Source: Rhabditoides inermis
Lineage: Eukaryota; Nematoda; Chromadorea; Rhabditida; Rhabditidae
Length of the DNA stretch: 64,000 nucleotides
Direction: 5' to 3'
NCBI GenBank assembly: GCA_963966185.1
Contig: CAWZYM010000294.1
Coordinates: 276,601 to 340,600, forward strand
Part shown: piece after piece, positions 45,122-55,103 of the stretch
Position numbering within the stretch: the first letter of the stretch is position 1
How the letters are laid out: each line of letters starts with the position of its first letter
Program-made: the position numbers and the translations under genes
Notes under the pieces: model-generated
What the model saw: only the letters and a program-made list of their open reading frames with translations
The model's database searches: none
What the model was told of the DNA's origin: nothing

Positions 45122-45230
45122 TCGAACTCCCGGATACCCCGGACGAGTGCTTTCAAAACTAACCAGTGTTTGTCACTGAGCAAACTCAGGTCAGAATTCT
45201 AGGCGTACCTTGAGTACTGGGATATAAACC
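45122..45230 (-). ncRNA. Candidate SL2-type spliced-leader RNA gene 2 (diverged)
   Basis: Leader 45,230-45,209: 22 nt, begins GGTTTATAT and ends CCCAGTACTCAAG, donor GTACGCC. The sequence between promoter element and leader differs strongly from copies 1 and 3, yet leader and donor are conserved. The Sm site is weaker (TTAGTTTTGA) and one arm of the terminal hairpin has a mismatch (GAACTC against GAGTGC), so this gene may be partly degenerate or may make a variant leader. Confidence 0.65.
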
Positions 45231-45271
45231 AGCGAACACAGTCTCGCTTTCTTTCTTACCCCGCCATCGCA

Positions 45272-45290
45272 CGCGATTCGCGCCGGGTTT
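45272..45290 (-). promoter_or_regulatory. Candidate proximal sequence element of SL RNA gene 2
   Basis: The same 19-bp word as at gene 1, again exactly 42 nt before the leader, although the DNA in between is not conserved. Confidence 0.6.
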
Positions 45291-45619
45291 GCGTCGTCCA
45301 CTAGAGAGTTGTGCGCATGCGAGAGCGCGCCAGACAACGAAAGAGAGAGAGAGAGAAGCTCACGATCAGATCAATTGCAGTCAGACCAAAAACACAATAA
45401 CACGAATCAAACACGTATCGAAAATATTAATTCACAATGTTAGTCATTGTCTTGCACAGCCCAAGCACATAATTTCATAACAAACACCAATCCAACACTT
45501 TCATATCTCAATAACCACGTGTGTCTGTTTTTAGCTGATTGATTTTATCAATACCATCCCTTATCAGTTCGGTGTGTTCGCGCGATTCGATCGCTGTGGC
45601 GACCCGAGTTCGTGGAGTG

Positions 45620-46179
45620 ATGTTGATATTATGCCTCCTATTCCTTCTGCCCCTCTCCTCTTCCACTCAAGTCCGCACCAGCAAGGGAGTTTTTCGCGGA
45701 TACACACGCAAGGCCAGCGATGGACAGACCATCAGCATATTCAAAGTGAGATCATGAACTTGTATTCTCAATTTGCGTTATCACTTTATCATCTATCACT
45801 TCGTATCCGTGAAGCGTGTGGAGGATAGTTGATGCATGCTACTAGCGGATGAACTTGCTTTGGAAATGTTTATGTGTGTTGAGGCGGTTCCGATCTCCTC
45901 TCCCCCGGTCGGTCCCCTCCGATTCGCCCTGCCTCAACCACATCCAGGCTGGTCGGGTGTGAGAGATGCGACACACTACAGGTGGGAGACCTTTCAAAGC
46001 ATCTTCATTCACTCTCGATCAACTGTCCACTAATTTTGCTGCAATTGGACTTTGTTTAAAAAGTAACTTTCTTTTCTAGTGCCGCCTGTATGTCAAACTC
46101 TTCCATAACAACTACTCGACAGAAGGAAATGAGCGAGGACTGTTTGTATATCAACCTGTTCATTGGAGAGGGATGTACG

Positions 46180-46257
<78 letters not shown>

Positions 46258-49200
46258 TCACTCTGTCAGCCGTCCTCTCCCTGCCCTGTCCTCACTTACT
46301 TCCACGGAGGCAACCTCAACTACGACTCGGCTGTCATGTTCAACGACACACATCTGATCAACAGGGTCGCCAGCCAGGGTGCGTTTATGAAATAGCATCA
46401 CACGTCATACGAACGATACGATTCGGAATCCTGTTTCTGATACAATGTCCTGTTCATGGGCAGTTTGTGTAAATGTGGAGCGACTCACTCATTCATGCAG
46501 GCGTCATCTTCGCCATCCCGGCGTTCCGCCTGGGTATCTTCGGTCTGCTCACACTCAACGACCGCCGAGCCGCGCCCAGCAACCTCGCATTCTATGGTCA
46601 GACATTTTCCATTGAAAATAGGGGTAAAGGAGTACACTATTACTATATTATTCTTTGCACATACATGCATACATGCAGCAGCCTAGCATATTAATTTCTA
46701 AACTCCCATCTTATTACACTAGCTATCTGCTTCTGATTCTAATGGAGACTCTGAAACATATAACATGTTGTGTGAATGGGACCTTTTGAGACGCGATCGC
46801 CGCGCTTGTCTGGATCCAGGATGAGATCGGGGCATTCGGAGGAGACCCTGACGAGGTCACTATCATGGGACACTCTATGGGAGGCTCGATGGTGGGTGGT
46901 TGAAAGTGTATGTATGCAACGTTGTGAGAATTAAACATCATTATCAATTTGCAAAATAAGTATTGTAGTGATATTGATATATCTCTGTAGGTTATGGCCA
47001 TGTCACTTTCTCCGGACCTTTCTATGCCTGGCCAACCAAAAAGAGGAGGGAAGCTGTTTCACAGGTGATCATTGATCATTCAATTATCATTTATTTTATT
47101 ACCGAAGTTTTGGATGGAACCATTATTCACAGTTGATCTTATAATTCATAAGCAGTTGTGAGAGATGTGTCATCTCTCTGTTGTGTTTCTCATGCTCGTC
47201 TCTTGTTGTGGTTTTGATGCGTTGCGATGTTATGTGCGATAATGTGTATATAACCGATCAGTAAGATCGATCGGGGCTCATTCCGGATAAACCTTTCCCA
47301 CTGACACGTTGCCCATGCTGACTGGCAGCAGTCGAGTGGTTCCGATCCTACCGTAACCTCTGGCCGTATTGGCAGCTACCGTATTCCTAAGTGCGCTCCC
47401 GTCTGATTCCCGGAGTGCGTCATTCTTCTGTCGTCCTATTGTCGTATTTGTATTCCCTGTCCGGTCGAGGAGGGATGGAGCAGTGCCGAGAGGAGCAGCT
47501 GCGCGGACGAGAGCAGAAGAAGGCGGCTGCCGGAAGAGCTGGGATCGTGTCTAGTGGATGCGCCGCTGCTGATAGGAAGAGAGGAGCCGTTGTGAGTGGA
47601 CTACTAGGTGTCGATCTGTCTATCTGTTGAGTCCTTGGTTTCTCCTAGTTTTGATCTCTGAGAAACCAAGTATCTTGAGACTATCTATCTAGATTCGGAT
47701 TGAAGAATTGCACTATTGCGATCATCATCGTGTGCGTGACTGATTACATCATTGTACAAATGTTAGAGATTGTTCTGAGTGTTGCGATATCTAATGATGA
47801 GGACATCACTCTGTGTAAGGTGGTAGCTGTGAGAGATGTGTCATCTCTCTGTTGTAATTCTCATGCTCGTCTCTTGTTGTGGTTTTGATGCGTTGCGATG
47901 TTATGTGCGATAATGTGTATATAACCGATCAGTAAGATCGATCGGGGCTCATTCCGGATAAACCTTTCCCACTGACACGTTGCCCATGCTGACTCAGTGT
48001 ATGGGCGCGGCGGTAGCGAGCGCGGCTCTCAATCGAAAGGTTCGATGCCGCCCGTGGGCTGAAAAAAGTTCCGCTACCGCGGTGGGTTGGCGACCACCCT
48101 GACACGTTGTCAGCCGCTAGCCAGAAGACACCGTCATCGTGAATTCTCATTGCTGATTTTCTAGAGCCATACCATCTAGCACTCTATTGTTGTCCCTCCA
48201 TTGTCATTGTTCACAGGCATTTCATGTGTGACGCATCCTTGTGGTGTAAAGTATGAAACGTATCGAAAAAATTCAGAGTTGCCTCAATGTCGGGGTCTAT
48301 TGAAAGTGCAAACGTGGAGAGGCAGAAACAGATCAGCCTGGCTGCGGGCTACTATGCGAACGTGAGTCGAATACGTTTCAGTGAGAGTATAAGTTAATAG
48401 TCCTTTGCTCACTGCTAATACCGACTCCAGTGAGCGTGCTATCAAACAACATGTTTAGTGTACCTCTCAACTCCTCTCCACTTCGACACTGGAAGAAGAC
48501 AGACTGATAGTGTCTTGTCTGCGCACACTTACATCCACGCAACTCGCACACGTATCCAGAAGACTCGACGACGACTTGGCAGACACGGCGTTTCAGTAAG
48601 AGAACCTGATTCAAATATAAATTCAAAATATCATCAGATCTTACCTGCATCTGCCGCCGCTTTTCTACAGTGACACCATCTCGCCTAACTTGCGCGATCC
48701 GCCGGTAAACTGGGGCGCGTCGCGGTTGCGTCGTGGTTATGGTCGTCTTTTCAGCAATACGATCTCTTACTGGGCAGTACTGCCATGGAATTAGGGCCGT
48801 TTACAAAATCCAGTATGCTGGATATCACGGAAGTGAATTTTCAAAATAATGTTCAGTTTAGTTATTTCAATTCAGGGAGAGCTGCTATCAATTCAGAATC
48901 TTGACGAATTCAAGGAGAAATTCATTATCGACGCTAAGAATGCGATTTCAGGTGGTATATTTGTTTCAGTTTAAAAAAAAAACGCCGAATCAGCAGATTT
49001 TTAATTAGAGAATTGTACATACAAATACATTATATTTAAAACGTGTTGTTTCAGATTTCCACGCCTCTTACATATCTCAAGTCACTTTTGTATCGAATTA
49101 TGTTCTCGCTACGAGCATGAAACGACGACATCCAGAGAGAAAAGTAAACCCACTTGCAACGCGGCTGCGTCGCGGTCACGTTGCATACACAGTACACTTC

Positions 49201-49501
49201 TTTTCAGGTGTATATTTACTCTCTCGACACCGAGAAGCACAACTTCCACTCATCCGATATGTACTACATGGTAAGCGGCAAGAAAAAAAAAGCAAATTGC
49301 ATTATAAATGCATTCAAAGATACATCAGTGTAGTGAAACATATTGCCAATTCTATACAAAATAAAGTTTTGAGGTAGGAGTGCATTCGCGAGAACTGAAT
49401 GAAGAAGAGGAGTGCGTGATGGAGATGTTCAGTCGAATGTTCACAGAATTTGCGAAGACAGGGATACCTGCTAGTGGTAGGAAGAGAGAGAGGGAGAGAA
49501 G

Positions 49502-49533
<32 letters not shown>

Positions 49534-49746
49534 ATGATCGAAAAAGAGGCGAGACAAGTTTAAATGTTCAGATTTCGATCCCTTTTCGCCATTCCTAAAC
49601 AACTACTATTCAATCCAATTCAACTCTACGGAAGGGACAGTGCCTCACATGGAAAATGGATACCATCAAGAGGTTACATACATTTCAAATCTCTCTCTCT
49701 CTTACTCTCTCTCTAACTCTCTCTTCTCTCTCTCTCTCTCTCTCTT

Positions 49747-49804
<58 letters not shown>

Positions 49805-50120
49805 TGGCATTGCCTGGCTTCAGATCGTTGACTACTGGCTGACCGACCTGGTTCAATTCGATCGCAACATCAGTCTGCGGAAAGGAATGGAAACAGAGAA
49901 GGTGAGTTGCTTTTGCAAACGCTAGTGAACATCTTCTTTCCAGTACCCGATACCTCCTCCCTCCTCGCTCTCGCTTCTCCCATCCGGACCACTCCCCGTT
50001 GTCCCCTCATCCAGTCTCTGGATATACATCATAGTTGTTGTTCTCATTGTACTCATACTTGTATTCTTTGCATCACGTAGTAATGCTGCGGGAAAGTACA
50101 CTAGAATACTAGACAACTAG
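45620..50120 (+). CDS. Membrane-anchored carboxylesterase-family protein
   Basis: Alpha/beta-hydrolase of the carboxylesterase/cholinesterase family, entering the secretory pathway and anchored at the C-terminus. Signal peptide MLILCLLFLLPLSSSTQVRT. Then GPLRFALPQPHPGWSGVRDA, EDCLYINLFI, oxyanion hole YFHGGNLNYDS, VWIQDEIGAFGGDPDEVTIM and nucleophile elbow GHSMGGS (GHSMG rather than the usual GESAG). MSGSIESANVERQKQISLAA follows, then late motifs VYIYSLDTEKHNFHSSDMYY and MEMFSRMFTEFAKTGIPAS. The last exon gives LWIYIIVVVLIVLILVFFAS and a short cytosolic tail to TAG. Many exons; GA/CT tracts (46,181-46,256; 49,685-49,800) are intronic. The intron at 47,066-48,280 was enlarged by a TRIM element. 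Catalytic activity is likely but not proven: acid and His positions are not fixed by eye. Confidence 0.75.
47158..47994 (+). mobile_element. TRIM-like miniature LTR retrotransposon in an esterase intron
   Basis: Direct repeats of about 165 bp (47,158-47,323 and about 47,829-47,994), TGTGAGAGATG...CATGCTGACT, flank 505 bp. The target duplication is CAGT (before 47,158 and at 47,995-47,998). The internal part begins GGCAGCAGTCG, so TGGCAGCAG could be a primer-binding site. Same TG...ACT ends, 4-bp duplication and PBS style as the large LTR element at 12.7 kb. Contains only a short frame (MEQCREEQLRGREQKKAA); no enzymes. Confidence 0.75.
47999..48075 (+). other. tRNA-like GC-rich sequence, possible SINE head
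   Basis: GGTAGCGAGCGCGGCTC with a B-box-like GGTTCGATGCC. No clean cloverleaf. Lies directly after the TRIM element in the same intron. Confidence 0.25.
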
Positions 50121-50201
50121 ACTGGAACAGTTGTGTAAACATTATCCTTATATTGTTCTCCATGAAAATGCAAGAAATTAAAAGGGAAATACAGTAATCG
50201 C

Positions 50202-50310
50202 TGCACTACCGGATACCCCGGACGAGTGCTTTCCAAAAATAACCAGTGTTTGACACTGAGCAAACTCAGGTCAGAACTCTAGGCGTACCTTGAGTACTGG
50301 GATATAATCC
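50202..50310 (-). ncRNA. Candidate SL2-type spliced-leader RNA gene 3
   Basis: Leader 50,310-50,289 is identical to copy 1; donor GTACGCC, Sm site TTATTTTTGG and terminal hairpin GCACT/AGTGC are present. It lies between the 3' ends of the convergent esterase and kinase genes. Confidence 0.8.
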
Positions 50311-50351
50311 GACAAAAGCAGCCGCGTCATCTCTCTTACCCCACCACTGCG

Positions 50352-50370
50352 CGCGATTCGCGCCGGGTTT
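50352..50370 (-). promoter_or_regulatory. Candidate proximal sequence element of SL RNA gene 3
   Basis: Same 19-bp word, 42 nt upstream of the leader. Confidence 0.6.
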
Positions 50371-50588
50371 ACAATTCCCACAGGAGGCGCGTCATACAAT
50401 CAGACGATCAGATCTTTCACAGTTTCATCTCACATCCAACACGCAACCATAAGAACGCGTTTATCTCTATTTATTCCAACTGTAATTCTGTAAACGCGCG
50501 GCGAGTAAGGATTTGTTATATCGAATACATGCGAGTGTTTGGGGAGACAAGGGGGGAGGAGGGACGGGTGGAGGAAGGGAGGGAGCAG

Positions 50589-51936
50589 CTACTCCTTGCT
50601 CGCCTTCTCGCGACTCGCTTGCGCCGACGCCGTCGGCATACCCAACATCAACGTCTCCGGGCGCACCTCGTTCTGCAAGTACCGTATGTAAGCTACGGTA
50701 CCCACACAAAGTACCGTACCTTTCCGTCGCGGACCACATAGGCCGTGTTGGCTAGCCAGCGCGACTGGCACATCTCCGCGTAAGTGGGGCGGGAGGGCGG
50801 GTACGGGTGGAGAATCTCGTACACAAGAGTCTTCAGCTCCAGCGACAGATCGATCTTCGGGAACCTGAGAGTGACGTAAGCGTAAGATACGCAGACGCAG
50901 ACGCACCGGATCCTGTGTCCGAGCATGCGGTCGACCATCTTCTGCGGGTAGCGATCGTCGTACGGCATCACTCCAGTCACCATCACGTACAGCACCACTC
51001 CGGCAGACCACACGTCAACCTAGGTGTACGGTAGATAGTCACAGGGTTACGGTATCGTACCGTACACCCGCTGTAGCTAACGGCGCGGAGAATCTCTGGC
51101 GCCACGTACGCGCGACTGCCGCAAAACGTGTTCGAGCACTAGATTACAAATCGATAATCAATCGATAATCGATCGATACCTCTCCGCGGCGGAGGTGGCG
51201 CGCAAAGCCAAAGTCGCCCAGCTTGACATTGTCGTGCTTATCGAGAAAGACATTCTCGCATTTCAGGTCGCGATGCACAATCTCTAGTGTCTTCAGGTAC
51301 TGTAACGAATCAGGATTACAGTATAATTTAGGTATACGGTATCAGCTAGGTACAGTACCTGGAGTGCCTCGACCAGCTGGCGGAAGATGAAGCGCGCGTC
51401 CACCTCGCTCACGCGCTTGTTCTTCGTGATCTCAACATCGATCGATAATCAATCGATAACCGATCAGCACACCTTCTGGAGCAGGTCGCCGCCGTCCGCA
51501 AACTCCTCGGCGAGGCACACGTACTGCTCGAATTTTATCACCTGGTATACGGTAATTGCCAATAGGTACGAAGATTACGGTAGGTACAGTACCTGGTGCA
51601 CCTTTACGATGTTGATGTGGTCGAGCTTCTTGACCAGCTCGATCTCGCGCGGGAGGAAGCGCCGCACATACTCGGACTGAGTCCTGCCGCGAATATCTCG
51701 GTCACTGTGGACTACAGTAGTAGACTCACTTCGTGTCGATGACCTTGACGGCGATCGTCTTGTTGAGCGTGTGTGAGAAGGCCGTCTGCACGTTCGAATA
51801 CGAGCCCTTGCCTGAATCAGGGGCCGGTTACGGTGGAATCAGGGCAGTCCAACACACCGAGAAAGCCCTGCAGATCGATGTTGTGTTGTTTGAGATGCTG
51901 CTCCAATTTAATGAGATTCGTTTCACTTTCAACCAT
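50589..51936 (-). CDS. Ser/Thr protein kinase, TSSK-like
   Basis: Eight or nine exons, start ATG at 51,936: MVESETNLIKLEQHLKQHNI, Gly loop LGKGSYSNVQ, catalytic Lys in TIAVKVIDTK, FLPREIELVKKLDHINIVK, YVCLAEEFADGGDL, HRDLKCENVFLDKHDNVKLG with DFGFARHL, activation segment NTFCGSRAYVAPEILRAVSY, VWSAGVVLYVMVTGVMPYDD, then KTLVYEILHPYPPSRPTYAE. All catalytic residues (K, HRD, DFG, APE) are visible, and the pattern is that of testis-specific Ser/Thr kinases, expected in the male germ line. Short tail ending ASREKASKE. Introns are 40-60 nt, some with palindromic ATCGATAATCGATCG-type sequence. No second domain. Confidence 0.82.
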
Positions 51937-51994
51937 TTTTGTTTGAGAGAGGTGAGACCGACGTCCGAAGGGGACTAGAAAATGGGGCTAGGGA

Positions 51995-52115
51995 GTGGGG
52001 GAGTGGGAGAGAGAGATAGCGGGAGAGAGGGGGAGGGAGGGAGGGGGAGAGAGGAGAGAGAAGGGGGAAGGAGAGAGAGGAGAGAGAGGGAGAGAGAGGG
52101 GGGGGAGGAGGGGGA
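51995..52115. repeat. GA-rich low-complexity tract
   Basis: GGGAGAGAG-type purine stretch between the divergent kinase and TPR genes; no exon. Confidence 0.7.
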
Positions 52116-52194
52116 GACGAAGGGAGTGGAGGTATACCGCGGGGTGAGTAGATGGCAGACGGGGCAACCGTCGCCGTAGAGGACAACTGTGAAA

Positions 52195-53655
52195 ATGCCG
52201 TCGGTTGGGAAGCGATCGGCCGCCGCGCCCGCGTTCGTCATTCCACCAAAGCACACTCGACGGTGGGATGATTACATCGGACATGCAAGTGTAGTGTGTT
52301 ATGCTAGCAGGATTGCATTATGCAAAATTTCACACAAAATGAATTTGTCTCTATGTTTCATGTTGTCTCTCAGAGAGAAGAACTTTTTCTCGTCCGTATT
52401 CTCTCGCTCTCGTATCGTGTATTGTATTATTGTATTGAGTGATTTCTCGCATTCAGATGACGTCATCCGTGTCATCTCCCACTGTGGCGTCTCTGAAGGC
52501 CGAGGGAGTGGAGCTGTTCAAACAGAGGAGGTACAAGGACGCAGCCAAGGTGAGAGCGAACATTGTTTCGAGCTTCTCATAGGCACTATTTGAAAGAATC
52601 TGACAGAATCTGCTTGTAGAAGTTCACGCGGGCGATCGAGCTGGACGAGGCCGGCCGCGACTGCGACGAGCTGAAGGCGCGCTGCCACAACAACCGAGCT
52701 GCTGCCAGGGAGGTGCGCTTGCTCTATAGCCACAGTCCTACGCCATGCTCCCAGCTACCGCAGCGCGCCGACATTGACACGTGTTCTCTTTGTCTAGTCA
52801 AGTCAAGCGACTGTTCCTAACTAATTTGACACTCGGTTTGCTCTACGCTGGCTAATTAAAGCTCTGTGTTTTCCAGCACACCGGTCACTTCCCTCTGTCG
52901 GCTCTGATCGCGGATATGAACGACGCGATTCGTCTGAAGCCCGACTACGGCAAGGCATACGCGAGGCGCTTCCGCTATCACAAGAAGAGCCGACACTGGA
53001 GGGAGGCGCTCGCCGGTACGCGGTATCATACAGTACTCATTCAGCTTGCTATTTTCTGCACGCGTCTCTGAACGCGATTGCATTTTCTTCACGCTCGCGC
53101 GAAGCTGATGATGTTTCAGATGTGTTGGCAGCGGGACACCTGGGTGTCCAGCCGAGTGGAGGCGAGGGGGCAGCCGAGTGTCTGACCCCGCTAGTGGATC
53201 AGAGACTTGCCGAGTGGAACTACGTCAGTCACGTTCACATCATACGTCATACGTCATCTCTTTTCCAGGAGCTGCGCGGCAATGCCGGCGAGCGACGGGT
53301 GCCGGTTCCGTACGAGAAGGTGTACCGCTGGATGAACAGCTTCGCGCGCGACGACGGCCTTCTGAAGGACGTGCGCGCCTACATGGACGGGGGACTGCGC
53401 GACGAGGGGTGGGGAGGACGAAAGTGATGCCGAATGTCTTGTTTCAGACTGTACAGCCAGGTGCTGCAGATGTTCACTGAAAAGCGCTACGACGAGCTCA
53501 CCGACCTTGTGTTCGCCAGGTGAGACTTCTAAGAGGCTCATTTGAGAGCGTCACATTCAGGACGAGAGATGGACAGTTGAAGGTGGACAATAGAGCTCCG
53601 GAGTGCCTTCTCCTTTTGGCCTTTATTCTCGCATGGAGGAATGAGTGGACTGATG
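52195..53655 (+). CDS. TPR protein, 3' end not found
   Basis: First exon MPSVGKRSAAAPAFVIPPKH with TRRWDDYIGH (GC donor GCAAGT). The next exon starts with ATG right after an acceptor (CGCATTCAG, 52,457), so either cis-splicing from 52,195 or a trans-spliced start at 52,457 is possible. TPR helices: LKAEGVELFKQRRYKDAAK, FTRAIELDEAGRDCDELKAR, CHNNRAAARE, LIADMNDAIRLKPDYGKAYA and RRFRYHKKSRHWREAL. The C-terminal part, including VPYEKVYRWMNSFARDDGLL, LYSQVLQMFTEKRYDELTDL and APECLLLLAFILAWRNEWTD, I do not recognise. After a donor at about 53,656 no further exon is seen before the PLE insertion at 53,777, so the gene may continue beyond the mobile elements or be truncated. Confidence 0.6.
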
Positions 53656-53870
53656 TGAGTTAGGATATTGTCTTGATTCCGTTTATGTTGTGGTATCCGT
53701 CGATTTTGATGGGATGGACCTCAGCACAGTAAATAGTTGAAAGATCATGAAGTTTTTTTTCTAATTAGTTCACTTTCGATGGTTGTACGGACTCCATGTG
53801 CGTGGTTGATGAAATATTCAAATGAGATTTGATATCACAGCCGGAAACCACGAAAAAGTATCACCTTTTT

Positions 53871-53905
53871 ATCCAACGTTTCGGCACTAAGCCTTCATCA
53901 GGGAT
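53871..53905 (-). ncRNA. Hammerhead-like motif, left arm (minus strand)
   Basis: Reverse complement of the motif at 54,769-54,803: CTGATGA core, stem II GGC/GCC, GAAA and the palindrome AACGTT; stem I ATCC/GGAT. Confidence 0.6.
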
Positions 53906-54063
53906 GGACAGAACACACCTACAATCACAGATAAGCAATGAAAAACACAAGCAATAGGTTACAAGGTATGCGGTAAAACGGAAATGAATAAAGCAGCAGC
54001 CGCCCTCTCTCGCGCTCTCTCCCTCGTGTCTCCTCTGACTCCTCTCGCAACGTACTCCCTACG

Positions 54064-54597
54064 TTGTGTCTTCCGTTCATTGACGACTCTCTCTCTTCAG
54101 CTCTCAGGCACTGTGTGCGCAAGTCGGGTCTGGAGATCGCCATCGTCGACAAGCCGGGTCCTTCTCTTCGCTCGCTCCTGTGCAACAACAGACGATACGA
54201 CATGTCATGCAACACCAGGTCATGTCTAGTCTGTCCATTTGGTAGAGAGGGGGACTGTCAGAAGAAGGGTACTATCTACCGTATCTCTTGCGATCTTTGC
54301 AGTGAACACTACATCGGTCAGACGGGTCGCCCACTGAAGACGAGGATCGCGGAGCACAAGAGAGCTGGCGGAGTCATCGGCCGACACATCATGGACTCGC
54401 ACCCTCGGGAGAAGACGTCTTTCACTGTCACCATAATCGCAGTCGAACCCTATCCCAAGCGGAGGTGTACTGTAGAAGCCCTTGAGATCAAGAATACCAA
54501 CCCCATCTTGAATAGGAAGTACGAGCTAGACTCGCACACTTCTACTGTCTCTCTAGTTCCTATTAATCTCGACTTCCGGTGTAGCCGTATCGATTGA
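54064..54597 (+). CDS. PLE GIY-YIG endonuclease domain (5' truncated)
   Basis: C-terminal nuclease of a PLE polyprotein without its reverse transcriptase. Cys cluster SCLVCPFGREGDC; GIY-YIG core IYRISCDLCSEHYIGQTGR and LKTRIAEHKRA; GRHIMDSHP; end NPILNRKYELDS. It lacks the frameshift seen in the copies at 19 and 33.5 kb (here KTSFTVTIIAVEPYP continues). The start codon is formal: real homology begins around RLEIAIVDKPGPSLR-type sequence (LEIAIVDKPGPSLRSLL). Confidence 0.75.
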   Translation: MCLPFIDDSLSSALRHCVRKSGLEIAIVDKPGPSLRSLLCNNRRYDMSCNTRSCLVCPFGREGDCQKKGTIYRISCDLCSEHYIGQTGRPLKTRIAEHKRAGGVIGRHIMDSHPREKTSFTVTIIAVEPYPKRRCTVEALEIKNTNPILNRKYELDSHTSTVSLVPINLDFRCSRID

Positions 54598-54768
54598 TCA
54601 CTGGTGTATGAGTCTTGCCGCGGGCCACGCCGCGCATTACCCCGCCCTATGATCACACATGATCACACGTTACCCATACCACTTATTCATTTCCGTTTTA
54701 CCGCATACCTTGTAACCTATTGCTTGTGTTTTTCATTGCTTATCTGTGATTGTAGGTGTGTTCTGTCC

Positions 54769-54803
54769 ATCCCTGATGAAGGCTTAGTGCCGAAACGTTG
54801 GAT
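54769..54803 (+). ncRNA. Hammerhead-like motif, right arm
   Basis: ATCC-CTGATGA-AGGC-TTAGT-GCC-GAAA-CGTT-GGAT. The loop differs by one base from the 19.8-kb copy (TTAG for CTAG) while all core and stem bases are kept. Confidence 0.6.
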
Positions 54804-54864
54804 AAAAAGGTGATACTTTTTCGTGGTTTCCGGCTGTGATATCAAATCTCATTTAGTTCACTTT

Positions 54865-55103
54865 GTAATATGAACGCTGCCTACTTAACTGAAGGCAGAC
54901 CATAACTATAATAACTTTTATATAGTGATTTATAGTACGAGAAGTGTACTCGCGGTGTCACTCGCTTCATTGCCGCGCTACCGGACAACACGCGTAAGCA
55001 CGGACTTCTCGTGTCCATGTACGTTCCAGTTAGGTTCTGGTCCGTGTTGGGTGGATTCAAACACACCCCACCAATTGAAACAATTGGAATTAGTCACAAT
55101 AAA
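54865..55103. other. No gene recognised; small perfect hairpin
   Basis: CCAATTG-AAA-CAATTGG at about 55,071-55,087 lies just before the hairpin array. No exon is seen. Confidence 0.4.

Larger units (their letters stand above)
53777..54852 (+). mobile_element. Short Penelope-like element with inverted arms
   Basis: 1,076 bp, flanked by a 12-bp target duplication TTAGTTCACTTT (53,765-53,776 and 54,853-54,864). Inverted arms of about 175 bp (from AATGAGATTTGATATCACAG inward) enclose a GIY-YIG endonuclease frame. The left end has about 40 bp more than the right. Same family as the element at 12,601. It inserted immediately downstream of the last recognised exon of the TPR gene. Confidence 0.82.

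Noticed and set aside
43804..50310. The three SL candidates as a 5S rRNA-type or U1-U6 snRNA gene, or as a plain SINE
   Set aside because: No snRNA signature other than the Sm site; the leader-donor order is that of SL RNA; no poly-A or target duplications seen. The SINE alternative is kept as a test in the findings.
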